DNA of 49,677 nt, from the IMG/VR virus record IMGVR_UViG_3300021963_004266, positions 1 through 49,677 of that record; one strand, 5' to 3'. Shown here one piece after another: positions 36,649 to 44,853 of the stretch (its first letter is position 1; each line of letters begins with the position of its first letter). A program made the position numbers and the translations under genes. Below the pieces are notes generated by a model that made no database searches, was not told the DNA's origin, and saw nothing but the letters and a program-made list of their open reading frames with translations. This DNA comes from a virus.

Positions 36649-37858
36649 GTCTATATGTATGTTGCCTTGGGTTAGCATAGAAACTAGCCCAATGGGCACA
36701 GTACGTCCTTGCTGCCTTGCACATGACGAGGTCACTGATGCCAACGGTGATAAATTTAATCTACGGGAGGCTACAATAGAACAAGCATATCACAGTGAGT
36801 ATATGCAAGACCTACGTAGACAGTTTCGTGCAGGAGCAAAGCCCGATACTTGCAGACGTTGTTGGGATGAAGAAGATGCTGGTCGTACAAGTAAACGCAT
36901 GCACAGCCAGGTTAGACTAAAAGAAATGCTCGGCAAAGTAGATTGGGCCAACGATAATCCAGATCAGCTTTGGTTTGTTGATTTAAAGTTGGGTAATATT
37001 TGTAATTTAAAATGCCGTATATGTGGCTCTTGGTCTAGCAGTAAATGGGCCGAAGAAGAAATGAGTTACCTACCCCCGCATATTGAAAAGAAAAGTCATA
37101 TTGCTTACACTTGGTTAAAGCAGGGACGTTGGCCCCGAGAAAGCAACGACTTTTGGGAAAACCTACGCAACCTATTGCCCAACATCAAGTACTTCGAATT
37201 CACTGGCGGGGAGCCTTGGTTAATTGAAGAACACTGGGACTTGTTAAAATATGCAGTTAAAACTGGGGACAGTAAACATATTGATATCCACTATAATACT
37301 AACGCCACTGTGGATCCGTTTAGTAAAGGTAGATCTGCATTGTGGTCAAATTTTGGTCGCGTGGACATTGCTTTTAGCATTGATAACATAGAACAACGAT
37401 TCGAATATGAACGCTATGGTGCCAATTGGGTACAAGCAAATAACATTATCAATGATGTACATTTTTCAAGACATGTAGATTCTCCTATCACAACGCAACT
37501 GTGCTTTACTATAAACATACAAAATGTATATTACCTAGATGAATTATTAGCATGGGCAGATACCAAAGCATTTGATAGTGTACATTTTAATATGTTGCAC
37601 AGCCCCGAGCATATGAGTATACAATATCTAACACCTCGAGCTAAAGAATTGGTTGTAAACAAATTAAAAACTACCTTCTGGACTTCAAACAAATATCAAG
37701 AAGAAATTAATAATGTTATTAACTTTATTGAAAATGGCACAGGCAGTAATGGCTATGAATTTAAGCGCCATATGAAACTAGGCGACACTCATAGAAAACA
37801 AAACTTTGCAGATACACATGCAGAAATAGCAGAAGCAATGGGCTATAATGAAACCTGA
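36635..37858 (+). CDS. Radical SAM protein 6 of 7 (type B)
   Basis: The 407-residue protein has cluster cysteines at 123, 127 and 130 (CNLKCRIC) and FEFTGGEPWLIEEHW. The N-terminal domain reads SICMLPWVSIETSPMG, VRPCCLAHDE, ATIEQAYHSEYMQDLR and TCRRCWDEEDAG, again SPASM-like. The SWSSSKWAEEE segment after the cluster cysteines and the FEYERYGANW stretch are shared with protein 5. It overlaps its neighbours by 14 and 11 bases, so translation is probably coupled. Confidence 0.87.
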   Translation: MTLPESICMLPWVSIETSPMGTVRPCCLAHDEVTDANGDKFNLREATIEQAYHSEYMQDLRRQFRAGAKPDTCRRCWDEEDAGRTSKRMHSQVRLKEMLGKVDWANDNPDQLWFVDLKLGNICNLKCRICGSWSSSKWAEEEMSYLPPHIEKKSHIAYTWLKQGRWPRESNDFWENLRNLLPNIKYFEFTGGEPWLIEEHWDLLKYAVKTGDSKHIDIHYNTNATVDPFSKGRSALWSNFGRVDIAFSIDNIEQRFEYERYGANWVQANNIINDVHFSRHVDSPITTQLCFTINIQNVYYLDELLAWADTKAFDSVHFNMLHSPEHMSIQYLTPRAKELVVNKLKTTFWTSNKYQEEINNVINFIENGTGSNGYEFKRHMKLGDTHRKQNFADTHAEIAEAMGYNET

Positions 37859-39140
37859 CACACTATGCATGGCGCCGTGGACACACACCTACCTAAGCCC
37901 ACAAACTGAGCGCCGTATGTGTTGCGCCAGCAGAGAGCCTGCACAAAACTTTCAGCAGTATATTGACACCAGTGCAGGCACAGGCAAGTATATACCTATC
38001 ACATTAGATGAACATTGGAACAGTGATCATATGCGATCCGTACGTCGACGCATGATGTCCGGGGAAACACTACCTGAATGCGAGGTGTGCAACGATCGAC
38101 TATTGAACACCAGTGTTTATCGTAGCTATTTTAATCAGTTGTTTGGGCATAAATACAATGAAGCCATTGCTTCCACAGATGACACAGGTTTAACTACTAT
38201 GCAACCTGTAAGTTGGGACTATCGGTTCAGCAATCTCTGTAATTTCAAATGCCGCATGTGTGGTGATATGCTATCCAGTGCCTGGGAAACTGAGCAACGA
38301 CAACATAATATGATCGATTGGACAAATCCAAAAAATACATGGATGGTACCCGAAGTCAAAAAACAAATTGAGCAATTCCAAGAAAATCAAATTGAAGACG
38401 AATTCTCAAGGGCTGTTGAGGAACACCGGATAGAAGAAGTATATTGGGTCGGCGGTGAGCCACTAATGTACGAACAACATTGGCGTTATATGAAACGCAT
38501 CATTGAATTAGGAGATGGACCAAATGTTTACGCTCGTTACAACACAAACCTTAGCCGTATTAATTTTAAGGGCATTAATTTGTATCACGATATTTTACCT
38601 AGGTTACGCGATTGGCAGATCTGTGCAAGCATCGACGGAACTGGAAAGATCGGTGAATACATTAGATCGGGCCTTAATTATAATGAGTGGCGTGAAAACT
38701 TCTGTCAGGGAGTTGAAATCTCAACTCACCGCAGACAGGTTAGAATCGACTTCACACTCACTTTGCCCGGAATGTTTGAAGTTACACATATCAAACAACT
38801 CGCCGAAGAATTTGGGGTAGATGTTCTTGCCAAAGTAATTTTTAGTTTCAGCCCGGATATAGTTATGTCGCCGCTAGCACTACCTAGACATCTCTTAGAT
38901 GAGTGGGTAGACGAAATCTTGCACTCCATTGATAAAGGAGCTCTAAGTGACATACTTGTCCAGCTGAAAACTAGACCTACCTTTGCTGAACAATGGCCCA
39001 ACGAATACCAAAATGGACTAATTAAAGGCAAGAAACGTATATTAGAGCTTGAAAGAATTCGCAAAGACGTGTATACTATGAATGATATATTAAAAGAAAG
39101 ACCTGCTGTATATGAGTGGTGGAACTCAATCCCGAGTTAA
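37848..39140 (+). CDS. Radical SAM protein 7 of 7 (type B)
   Basis: The 430-residue protein has cluster cysteines at 131, 135 and 138 (CNFKCRMC) and VYWVGGEPLMYEQHW. The N-terminal domain is TLCMAPWTHTYLSPQ, RRMCCASREP, HWNSDHMRSVRRRM and LPECEVCNDR. After the core cysteines it has GDMLSSAWETEQ. The segment INLYHDILPRLRDWQICASIDG resembles the matching region of protein 5 (RDVFEMWKLFDCVSVGASLDG), supporting common ancestry within type B. It closes the radical SAM run and overlaps the next gene by 29 bases. Confidence 0.86.
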   Translation: MKPDTLCMAPWTHTYLSPQTERRMCCASREPAQNFQQYIDTSAGTGKYIPITLDEHWNSDHMRSVRRRMMSGETLPECEVCNDRLLNTSVYRSYFNQLFGHKYNEAIASTDDTGLTTMQPVSWDYRFSNLCNFKCRMCGDMLSSAWETEQRQHNMIDWTNPKNTWMVPEVKKQIEQFQENQIEDEFSRAVEEHRIEEVYWVGGEPLMYEQHWRYMKRIIELGDGPNVYARYNTNLSRINFKGINLYHDILPRLRDWQICASIDGTGKIGEYIRSGLNYNEWRENFCQGVEISTHRRQVRIDFTLTLPGMFEVTHIKQLAEEFGVDVLAKVIFSFSPDIVMSPLALPRHLLDEWVDEILHSIDKGALSDILVQLKTRPTFAEQWPNEYQNGLIKGKKRILELERIRKDVYTMNDILKERPAVYEWWNSIPS

Positions 39141-40188
39141 AGTAGTATTGCGAGATCCGTTAAATAAAAACGATCAAGTTGATTACAATATTGTAGTTAA
39201 TGACACTACGATTGCACATAAATGGTTTGGTGCTTTAACAGCAACTCTTAGTGAGCACCGACATTTAGAAAAGAATTTTTGTTTCTTGGGCTTTCCTGAT
39301 AGTCCGCGAAATCTAGATTATATATGTCAAGAACTAACCAGAGCCAAAGATCAAATTAATAGTTTTTTTGATCCTGCAGATTATTGTATTACAGACACGT
39401 GGGTGCCAGATACGTTGCGTACAGGACTTGACCCCAACCAAGATATTATGAATGTTTTGCATAATCATTTTGAAATCTTGCAAGGCACAGTTGATAATCT
39501 TAGTGAGTATTACAAACGTGCAGACCATAATACTAAATTTGCAATTAGACAATTAAATATTTTATGTCACGAAGCTGAAAGTCTCATGCTTAGTCAGCGT
39601 AAAAAAGTACAAGATCCATTTTGGATACGTCCAAGTCAAATAACTACATTTTTAACAACTGCACGGCATCGTTTCCCTGATGAGTGTAAACGGACGTTTG
39701 ATAAATCAAGATATGATAGAAAATTTGGACATGTATACCTACATTGGACACAAATAGGTAAAACACTATTTGAAGTATTCAATGACGAAAACGGAGTAGA
39801 AATAGATCAAGCGACCTGTGACGCTATAACACATCTAAGATATTATAGCGGTGAATTTGACGTTGAGTGGGGTAGAAGCATTGAGTATTATGGAAATTAT
39901 CCGTGGTACAAAGAAAGAATGGACAAATTTGCAGAATGGTTGTGGTGCAATGGGTTTGATCATAATGACACACAATATAACTTTGGTCACCATGAAGTTG
40001 GGCATGTAGAAAATTTAGGTACACCAGAAGAGACATGGGAAATGCTATCTAAGCATATGGACATTTATAGAATTGAAGCCGGCGGGAAAGGTCTGACATT
40101 TGATTACACCTGGGCAGATAAGTTTTACCCACAACAACAACTAGCGAGGTTAAAAAGAGGTTATGATTACAGTAGTAGCAGGGGGTGA
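39112..40188 (+). CDS. Conserved phage protein of unknown function following the radical SAM array
   Basis: The 358-residue protein is soluble and rich in aromatic and charged residues: HLEKNFCFLGFPDSPRNLDYICQEL, ILQGTVDNLSEYYKRAD, IRQLNILCHEAESLMLSQR, YLHWTQIGKTLFEVF, HLRYYSGEFDVEWG. I recall similar proteins in other marine phages, also without a known role. No cofactor motif, signal peptide or membrane segment is evident. An HEVGH string at 294-298 resembles HExxH, but I do not trust it. Its place directly after seven radical SAM genes, with a 29-base overlap, suggests a partner, carrier or substrate-handling role. Confidence 0.65.
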   Translation: MSGGTQSRVKVVLRDPLNKNDQVDYNIVVNDTTIAHKWFGALTATLSEHRHLEKNFCFLGFPDSPRNLDYICQELTRAKDQINSFFDPADYCITDTWVPDTLRTGLDPNQDIMNVLHNHFEILQGTVDNLSEYYKRADHNTKFAIRQLNILCHEAESLMLSQRKKVQDPFWIRPSQITTFLTTARHRFPDECKRTFDKSRYDRKFGHVYLHWTQIGKTLFEVFNDENGVEIDQATCDAITHLRYYSGEFDVEWGRSIEYYGNYPWYKERMDKFAEWLWCNGFDHNDTQYNFGHHEVGHVENLGTPEETWEMLSKHMDIYRIEAGGKGLTFDYTWADKFYPQQQLARLKRGYDYSSSRG

Positions 40189-40987
40189 TAGTTTTGTGTA
40201 CGGTAGTGAATTAAAAGATTGTAATTTTTACACACACAGTGAAAATACGTTTACATCATTATTAGCAAAACAGTCCGGATATGAATATCAATGTGTGGCC
40301 TGGGGCGGATACAGTAATGGCAGTATTGCCAGATCAACTATGACAAAATGCGAAGGGTTAAAGTCCAATGACTTATTTGTTATCGTGAACTGGACGTTCC
40401 CGGGTAGATATGAATTCAGATTTAATTACGAAACTGGTGAAAGACACAGCCCGTGGTATAATATTACTAGTTGGATTATGGAAGATGATCAAGACGCAAT
40501 CAAGGATCAGTTTTCAACATTTGATCAAACAATTTTTGATATACAAATGAAATCTATTCGTAGAGCTAAACAGTCTGGTGTACAAGACTTTGCTAAAACA
40601 TTTTACAAACATGTTGGTAGCAGTGAATATTGGGAAGTATATAACACACTAAAAGAAATTGTTTATTTGCAAAATTATCTTAGATTGAATAATATACCCT
40701 ATATGTTTACATGTGCTGATAATAGCATTATGTATAATTGGACTGTAAATAATCCCGATGATACTATTACAGCGTTACTAAATCAAGTTAATAAACACAG
40801 TAACTCATGGTTTTGGTTTCCTGCTGGCACTGAAAAAAATGAAACCTGCGACCCAAGAGGTTTTTATCAGTGGGCAATTGAAAATAAATACCCAGTTGGT
40901 GCCACACACCCACTAGAGCAGGCACACAACGATGCCGCAAAATTAATGCAGGAGAAGTTCAATGAATTGGTTAAAAAGTCTCTATAA
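40163..40987 (+). CDS. SGNH-hydrolase-like protein 1 of 3
   Basis: The 274-residue protein begins ITVVAGGDSFVYGSEL, the block I GDS motif of SGNH/GDSL hydrolases with the catalytic serine at residue 10. GYSNGSIARS offers the block II-III region, and GATHPLEQAHNDAAKL near the C-terminus has the late histidine (H-P-x4-H) typical of the catalytic dyad. Such enzymes hydrolyse or transfer acyl esters, often acetyl groups on glycans. It lacks a signal peptide, so it acts in the cytoplasm. Two relatives follow in the same operon. Confidence 0.7.
   Translation: MITVVAGGDSFVYGSELKDCNFYTHSENTFTSLLAKQSGYEYQCVAWGGYSNGSIARSTMTKCEGLKSNDLFVIVNWTFPGRYEFRFNYETGERHSPWYNITSWIMEDDQDAIKDQFSTFDQTIFDIQMKSIRRAKQSGVQDFAKTFYKHVGSSEYWEVYNTLKEIVYLQNYLRLNNIPYMFTCADNSIMYNWTVNNPDDTITALLNQVNKHSNSWFWFPAGTEKNETCDPRGFYQWAIENKYPVGATHPLEQAHNDAAKLMQEKFNELVKKSL
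40950..40955 (+). promoter_or_regulatory. Ribosome binding site of the hidden small gene
   Basis: AGGAGA lies six bases before ATG 40962, inside the end of the SGNH gene. Its strength is a main reason to accept the small gene. Confidence 0.6.
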
Positions 40988-41063
40988 TAGAATTAGATTA
41001 GAAATACGATATCGTAAAAAACTTAAAGAGTTACGTAAACGAGATCCTTTTATTTACAAATGA
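40962..41063 (+). CDS. Small basic protein, 33 residues
   Basis: ATG 40962 opens a 33-codon frame ending at TGA 41061-41063. The product begins MNWLKSLYNRIRLEI and ends KRDPFIYK. It is strongly basic, with about a third Lys or Arg, and probably one amphipathic helix. Three things support it: an AGGAGA site six bases upstream, an ATGA overlap with the next start, and the fact that it fills the only gap between 27229 and 45061 in an otherwise fully overlapped operon. I recall similar tiny basic phage proteins ending in DPFIY. It might bind nucleic acid or a membrane surface; the function is unknown. Confidence 0.6.
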   Translation: MNWLKSLYNRIRLEIRYRKKLKELRKRDPFIYK

Positions 41064-41722
41064 TTAAAAAAATATTAACAGTAGGCGACAGCTTTACTTA
41101 CGGCGAAGAGCTAGCAGATATATACCAAGCCTGGCCGTACCAACTTGGTAAATTAACAGGCACAGAAATTGTTAATTTTGGGAAACCTGCAGCTAGCCCA
41201 GATAAAGTAATACGGTTAACATTGGATATGCTAATCCAGGAGTCTGATATAGACTTAGTTATCATTGCCTGGCCGAGCCCAGGGCGTATGGAATTTGCAG
41301 ATGAAAATGGATACTATGATGTATGGCCTGGGTATTCAGGGAATCTTTTTAAGAGGGACGACGCAACCTGGCGCAACGATCTTGTTAATTATATTTCAAG
41401 ATATCATAATGATGCGGCTATACATAAAAAATGGATTCAAAATGTATTGTTGTTACAAGGATACTTTAAATCCATTGATAAAAAATGTCTTATGCTTAAT
41501 ACTGTTCAAAATGAACATTACAGACATACAGACTTTGACGATAAAGAAAAGTATTATAATCAAATTGACAAACAATCCTTTATGGGGTTTAATAAAAGCA
41601 GTATGTCGGAGTGGACTTACGGTTGCCCTGTGGGACCACATGGTCACTTCCTTGATGCAGGACATAGAATAGTAGCAGAAAAAGTAAATGACTATATTAG
41701 GCATATCGGCTGGATTTCATGA
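41060..41722 (+). CDS. SGNH-hydrolase-like protein 2 of 3
   Basis: The 220-residue protein starts MIKKILTVGDSFTYGEELAD, with the block I serine at residue 11. NFGKPAASPDKVIR fits the block II glycine region, IDLVIIAWPSPGRMEF the following strand, and GHFLDAGHRIVAEKV the C-terminal D-x-x-H pair. It is shorter than its neighbour at 40163 but aligned in motif order. No signal peptide. It overlaps the carbamoyltransferase by 35 bases, the longest overlap between same-strand genes in the operon. Confidence 0.72.
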   Translation: MIKKILTVGDSFTYGEELADIYQAWPYQLGKLTGTEIVNFGKPAASPDKVIRLTLDMLIQESDIDLVIIAWPSPGRMEFADENGYYDVWPGYSGNLFKRDDATWRNDLVNYISRYHNDAAIHKKWIQNVLLLQGYFKSIDKKCLMLNTVQNEHYRHTDFDDKEKYYNQIDKQSFMGFNKSSMSEWTYGCPVGPHGHFLDAGHRIVAEKVNDYIRHIGWIS

Positions 41723-43187
41723 TGCATCAGTAACTGTTCTCAAAGAAGGAGAAATCCTTTTTGCCGGACATTCTGAGCGTTATAGTAAATACAAGAGTGA
41801 TCAACATTTAAATAGTGGGCTAATAGCAGATGCACTAAGTTATGGCAATCCTGCAAAAATTGCCTATTACGAACGCCCGTTATTTAAAAAATTACAACAA
41901 CTCTATTCTGGACAATACCGTGCTGCGTTTAATTTTAATAATTTTACTTTGGGTCAGTATCTGCGTGAACATATATCTGATCCTGTTTATCTCGAGCCAT
42001 TACTACAATGCCCTCGAAAATATATGCCCCACCATCTTAGTCATACCGCAGCCGGATTCCAAACCAGTCCCTACACCCGGGCAACAGTGGTTGTAATTGA
42101 TGCCATTGGCGAGTTAGATACCATAAGTATTTGGGGTGCAGAATATGTTGATGGTCGTGCAAAATACAAAAAACTATGGGGCCAAAAATATCCACATAGT
42201 ATAGGTTTGTTTTATAGTGCAATGACCAAAGCAGTGGGGTTGCACCCAATGGACGAAGAATATATTACCATGGGTATGGCAGCGTATGGTAAATCATATT
42301 TTAGTAATATATTAAAATCACAACTTATTAATAATGAGTGGGATGTAACATTTAAACAGAATTTACACATAGGTGTACTTGATAATAGCTTAGATGGAGT
42401 GTCTGAATTTGATTTAGCAGCTTCTGCTCAATCACTTGCAGAAAATTTGATATACAATGTTATGCGTAGGGCCAAGGACTTTAATTGGTCTACTAACTTA
42501 GTATACATGGGCGGCGTGGCACTTAACTGTTTAGCTAATCGTAACCTAGGGGATTATTTTGAAAATATTTGGATTATGCCTAACCCCGGTGATGCTGGTT
42601 CGAGCCTTGGTGCAGCTGCATTGGCGTATGGTAAAAGAATTGACTGGAATAATGCGTACCTTGGTCATGATATTGCTGGCCCTTATCCTGTTAATGATGT
42701 GCTTGACCATTTACTTCACAGCGGCATTGTTGGTGTGGCTTCGGGACGTGCCGAGTTTGGTCCTCGGGCATTAGGTAATCGCAGTCTCCTTGCTGATCCA
42801 AGGGGAAAAGAAATTAAGGATAAAGTAAATGATATTAAACGTAGACAAAAATTCAGACCCTTTGCGCCAGTTATTCTGGAGGAGTTGGCTGATATGTACT
42901 TTGATATGCCTAACGTTTGGAGTGACAGTAGGTATATGCAAATCGTCAGTCGTTGTAGGGTACCTGAGTTATTTCCTGCTGTCGTTCACCATGATGGCAC
43001 TAGTCGTATACAAACTGTTCCAAAAGATGGAAGCGGAATACGAGAGCTATTAGAAAAATGGTATGTAATGACTGGGTGCCCGATGCTACTCAACACCAGT
43101 TTAAATATCCGTGGAGAACCCATGGTCAATGACCGCGCTGATGCGGATCGATTTGAATTATTATATAACGTAAAGGTCTGTTCATGA
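41688..43187 (+). CDS. Carbamoyltransferase (NodU/CmcH/TobZ family)
   Basis: The 499-residue protein would move a carbamoyl group from carbamoyl phosphate, via carbamoyl-AMP, to a hydroxyl of a sugar or similar acceptor. The N-terminal ASKHA-type domain shows ILGISAGFHDASVTVL, EGEILFAGHSERYS, PHHLSHTAAGF (HHLSH at 115-119), HPMDEEYITMGMAAYGK and YMGGVALNCLANR, then MPNPGDAGSSLGAAALAY. The C-terminal YrdC-like domain shows AEFGPRALGNRSLLADPR, FRPFAPVILEE and PMLLNTSLNIRGEPMV. Both domains and the expected histidines appear intact, so an active enzyme is likely. SGNH-like genes flank it on both sides. Confidence 0.93.
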   Translation: MTILGISAGFHDASVTVLKEGEILFAGHSERYSKYKSDQHLNSGLIADALSYGNPAKIAYYERPLFKKLQQLYSGQYRAAFNFNNFTLGQYLREHISDPVYLEPLLQCPRKYMPHHLSHTAAGFQTSPYTRATVVVIDAIGELDTISIWGAEYVDGRAKYKKLWGQKYPHSIGLFYSAMTKAVGLHPMDEEYITMGMAAYGKSYFSNILKSQLINNEWDVTFKQNLHIGVLDNSLDGVSEFDLAASAQSLAENLIYNVMRRAKDFNWSTNLVYMGGVALNCLANRNLGDYFENIWIMPNPGDAGSSLGAAALAYGKRIDWNNAYLGHDIAGPYPVNDVLDHLLHSGIVGVASGRAEFGPRALGNRSLLADPRGKEIKDKVNDIKRRQKFRPFAPVILEELADMYFDMPNVWSDSRYMQIVSRCRVPELFPAVVHHDGTSRIQTVPKDGSGIRELLEKWYVMTGCPMLLNTSLNIRGEPMVNDRADADRFELLYNVKVCS

Positions 43188-44077
43188 TTTTACCAGAGTT
43201 TAATTTATATACATTATCCGGAAAAGGTTGGAAAGAACTTGGACTCGATTCTCTTGAACATTGCCATGACAAAAATCATTACCTGTTGTATCAGTTTGAT
43301 GTAGTTTATAATTATAACAGCAGAGGATTTAGGGGCAATGAATGGCCTGAATCAATTGATAAATTAAAAGAGGCAATATGGTGCTTTGGTGATAGTTTTA
43401 CTGTTGGTTTAGGCAGTCCACTTGCCCACACTTGGCCTTCTATACTAGAACAACAATTAAATAGGCAATGTATTAATGCAAGTTTAAATGGAGCCAGTAA
43501 TTTTTGGATTGCACGTAAGTTGTTACATATATTAAAATATGTAAAACCTGAAATAATAGTGGTACACTGGTCATTTGCACACAGGGTTGAAGAACATAAT
43601 GATTCACTTAGTGATGAGGATAGACAAGTGTTTGCAGACACTAGATCAACCGAAATAATGATCTTAGATTTCTGCGAGCTATTAACTAAAATACGTCTTG
43701 AACAAGGGAAAGGGGATACAAAAATCATACATTCGTTTATTCCGGAATGGAGCACCGTGACATCTGAGGAAATGCGAAGAGAAAAATGGAATTACTTTCG
43801 CGGATCTAGTTGGCCCGATTGCCCTACTAGTCTGCACGAATTAAACTCTCTTAACACTAAAATATTATCCGAAGTAAAAAAATTTAATGTTTTATATGAG
43901 ACTCTAGTAGACTCTCTTAGCTACTATTCAATATTACAAAAACAATTAGATCAAATAGTCTACATCCCAGAATTTGTCAAACTTGATTTGGCCCGAGATG
44001 GATTTCACTATGATATAAAAACAGCAACAAATTTTGCAAATAACATAAAGGAGTTAATATGTCAAAACGAATATTAG
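43184..44077 (+). CDS. SGNH-hydrolase-like protein 3 of 3
   Basis: In this 297-residue protein the GDS motif lies inside (IWCFGDSFTVGLGSPLAHTWP, serine near residue 71), after about 60 residues containing YNYNSRGFRGNEWP. That leader is typical of a family of SGNH-like proteins seen with surface-polysaccharide genes. NASLNGASNFWIARKL provides the block II-III part and DLARDGFHYDIKTATNFA the D-x-x-H pair. It overlaps the carbamoyltransferase by four bases and the next gene by 19. Confidence 0.72.
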   Translation: MILPEFNLYTLSGKGWKELGLDSLEHCHDKNHYLLYQFDVVYNYNSRGFRGNEWPESIDKLKEAIWCFGDSFTVGLGSPLAHTWPSILEQQLNRQCINASLNGASNFWIARKLLHILKYVKPEIIVVHWSFAHRVEEHNDSLSDEDRQVFADTRSTEIMILDFCELLTKIRLEQGKGDTKIIHSFIPEWSTVTSEEMRREKWNYFRGSSWPDCPTSLHELNSLNTKILSEVKKFNVLYETLVDSLSYYSILQKQLDQIVYIPEFVKLDLARDGFHYDIKTATNFANNIKELICQNEY

Positions 44078-44853
44078 TAATGGGATTACCAGGTGCTGGG
44101 AAAACCTATCTAGCACAACATATTGTAGATCATCTACAAGCAGATAAAAAACGTGTGGGTTGGCTTAATGCCGACGATGTGCGTAAGAAATACAACGATT
44201 GGGATTTTAGCGAAGCAGGTCGTATTCGTCAAAGTTTACGTATGCGTGAACTAGCAGATGCTATGACTGATGTAGATTATGTTATCTGTGACTTTGTTGC
44301 TCCATTGGTTGAAATGCGTAATAACTTTAAAGCAGACTGGACTATTTGGGTTGATACCATTGACAAGGGTCGATACGAAGATACTAACAAAGCCTTTATC
44401 CCGCCTGAAGTTTATGACTTTAGAATTACAGAACAAAATGCTGAAAAGTGGGGAGAGTTTATTGCCGCACATATTTTAGACAATCGTCGTAGACCTGTGT
44501 TTGACTGGCAACAAGAAACTGTGCAAATGCTAGGACGCTGGCAACCGTGGCACGAAGGACATCGTGCATTGTTTGAACGTGCTATTGCTAAAACCGGGCA
44601 AGTAGTTATTCAAATTAGAGATTGTCAAGGTTGGCAAGGAAGTAACCCATTTGAAATTGAAAAAGTTAAGAGCTTTATTAAGCGTGACTTGGATATGGTA
44701 TATCAAGGACAATACGAAATTCAAGTTGTTCCTAATATTGTAAACATCACGTATGGACGCGATGTGGGGTATAAGATTGAACAAGAAACGTTTGATAAAA
44801 GTGTAACAGACATTAGTGCTACCAAAATACGCAAGAGTTTAGGTCTTGAGTGA
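44059..44853 (+). CDS. APS-kinase-like domain fused to a HxGH nucleotidyltransferase
   Basis: The 264-residue protein has two enzyme domains. Residues 1-150 look like adenylylsulfate-kinase-type P-loop kinases: GLPGAGKT at 9-16, then WLNADDVRKKYNDWDF and RIRQSLRMRELADAM. Residues about 155-264 look like an adenylyl- or cytidylyltransferase: GRWQPWHEGH at 159-168 with the HxGH pair, and DISATKIRKSLG with the ISxTxIR motif at 252-258. The second domain most resembles NadM-type enzymes (GRFQPFHxGH). It might phosphorylate and then nucleotidyl-activate a small molecule for the operon. A PAPS role is possible but not shown. Confidence 0.8.
   Translation: MSKRILVMGLPGAGKTYLAQHIVDHLQADKKRVGWLNADDVRKKYNDWDFSEAGRIRQSLRMRELADAMTDVDYVICDFVAPLVEMRNNFKADWTIWVDTIDKGRYEDTNKAFIPPEVYDFRITEQNAEKWGEFIAAHILDNRRRPVFDWQQETVQMLGRWQPWHEGHRALFERAIAKTGQVVIQIRDCQGWQGSNPFEIEKVKSFIKRDLDMVYQGQYEIQVVPNIVNITYGRDVGYKIEQETFDKSVTDISATKIRKSLGLE

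Noticed and set aside
39991-40005. HEVGH string suggesting a zinc protease
   Set aside because: The third-ligand spacing of known HExxH families is missing and the rest of the protein looks unlike a protease; probably chance.
41265-41672. 135-residue plus-strand frame overlapping the second SGNH gene
   Set aside because: It is an out-of-frame shadow of a gene with clear GDS and DxxH motifs; its product shows no family features.
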